DNA from: Balanoglossus misakiensis
Taxonomy: Eukaryota; Hemichordata
Direction of reading: 5' to 3'
NCBI GenBank assembly: GCA_040954595.2
Contig: CM082583.2
Span: forward strand, 7,998,001-8,062,000
Length of the DNA: 64,000 nucleotides
Shown here: positions 63,807-64,000 of the stretch, piece after piece
Layout: the number at the start of each line of letters is the position of its first letter
Position numbering within the stretch: position 1 is the stretch's first letter
Notes under the pieces: generated by a model
What the model saw: the letters and a program-made list of their open reading frames with translations, nothing else
Databases searched by the model: none
What the model was told of the DNA's origin: nothing
Program-made: the position numbers and the translations under genes

Positions 63807-64000
63807 TTACGACACGCTTAGCCTAGCTGTTCGATGCCGAAAGGGCAGTAAACAAATTAGACTGGCCGGATGGCTCGCTTTCAGGCTCGCTTTGAAATGG
63901 GCTAACCAGCGCTTCACGCAACAAAGATGGTCAACAACACCGATATTACCTTAATTATGGTAAATTTTAACTAAACTCTGTACACTAAAAATACACAAAA
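63807..64000 (+). repeat. Dispersed repeat, copy 2 (cut by the window edge)
   Basis: Same block order as 31929-32140, including 'aaacaaattagactggccg' and 'gatggtcaacaa'. It has an internal partial duplication ('ggctcgcttt' twice). The element is still matching copy 1 at position 64000, so its right end is outside the window. Confidence 0.8.

Larger units (their letters stand above)
54731..64000. other. Gene-free right end, upstream of gene B
   Basis: No exon of a known family was recognised on either strand. It holds the presumed gene B promoter, the 192-bp inverted repeat, the 18-bp duplication, the poly-A run and dispersed repeat copy 2. No 3' exon (M4) of a further receptor gene was found. 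Confidence 0.65.

Noticed and set aside
54731-64000. A fourth receptor gene upstream of gene B
   Set aside because: No M4 or other receptor motif was found on either strand, so its 3' end is not in the window.
1-64000. tRNA or rRNA genes, CRISPR arrays, operons, retroelement reverse transcriptase
   Set aside because: No clover-leaf boxes, rRNA motifs, regularly spaced repeats or RT/integrase motifs were recognised while reading both strands.

Overview
The window is animal genomic DNA. It carries intron-rich genes with GT-AG introns, AT-rich non-coding sequence, microsatellites and homopolymer runs. Its only recognisable genes are three nicotinic acetylcholine receptor (nAChR) subunit genes, arranged head to tail on the minus strand. 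Nothing bacterial, viral or retroelement-derived could be recognised. The mix of an alpha7-like gene and a vertebrate-beta2/beta4-like gene, introns of up to 11 kb, and many TACATGTA and TGACGTCA octamers fit an invertebrate bilaterian. A lophotrochozoan or an invertebrate deuterostome is most likely. The loop F length of the non-alpha subunit leans towards protostome-type subunits, but the species cannot be fixed from this sequence alone.

Layout from left to right. (1) Positions 1-3796 hold the 5' end of gene C: signal-peptide exon 3742-3796 and exon 2 at 1055-1194. The rest of gene C lies beyond the left edge. (2) Positions 3797-8146 are intergenic. (3) Positions 8147-29824 hold gene A, complete in nine coding exons. 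It encodes a predicted 500-residue alpha7-type subunit with the Y-x-C-C loop C. (4) Positions 29825-40079 are intergenic and contain one copy of a dispersed repeat. (5) Positions 40080-54730 hold gene B, complete in six coding exons. It encodes a predicted 516-residue non-alpha (beta2/beta4-like) subunit without the vicinal cysteines. (6) Positions 54731-64000 show no gene. They contain a perfect 192-bp inverted repeat (55734-56163) and a second copy of the dispersed repeat at the right edge.

All splice junctions given here were joined by hand. The reading phase is consistent at every junction in all three genes, and exons 2, 3 and 4 have the lengths 140, 45 and 110 nt wherever they can be seen. 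That supports common descent by tandem duplication. Functionally, the products are subunits of pentameric, cation-selective, acetylcholine-gated channels of the cell surface. Gene A has the residues of a principal (ligand-binding) face and could form homomers as alpha7 does. Gene B looks like a complementary or structural partner. UTRs, transcription starts and poly(A) sites could not be placed.
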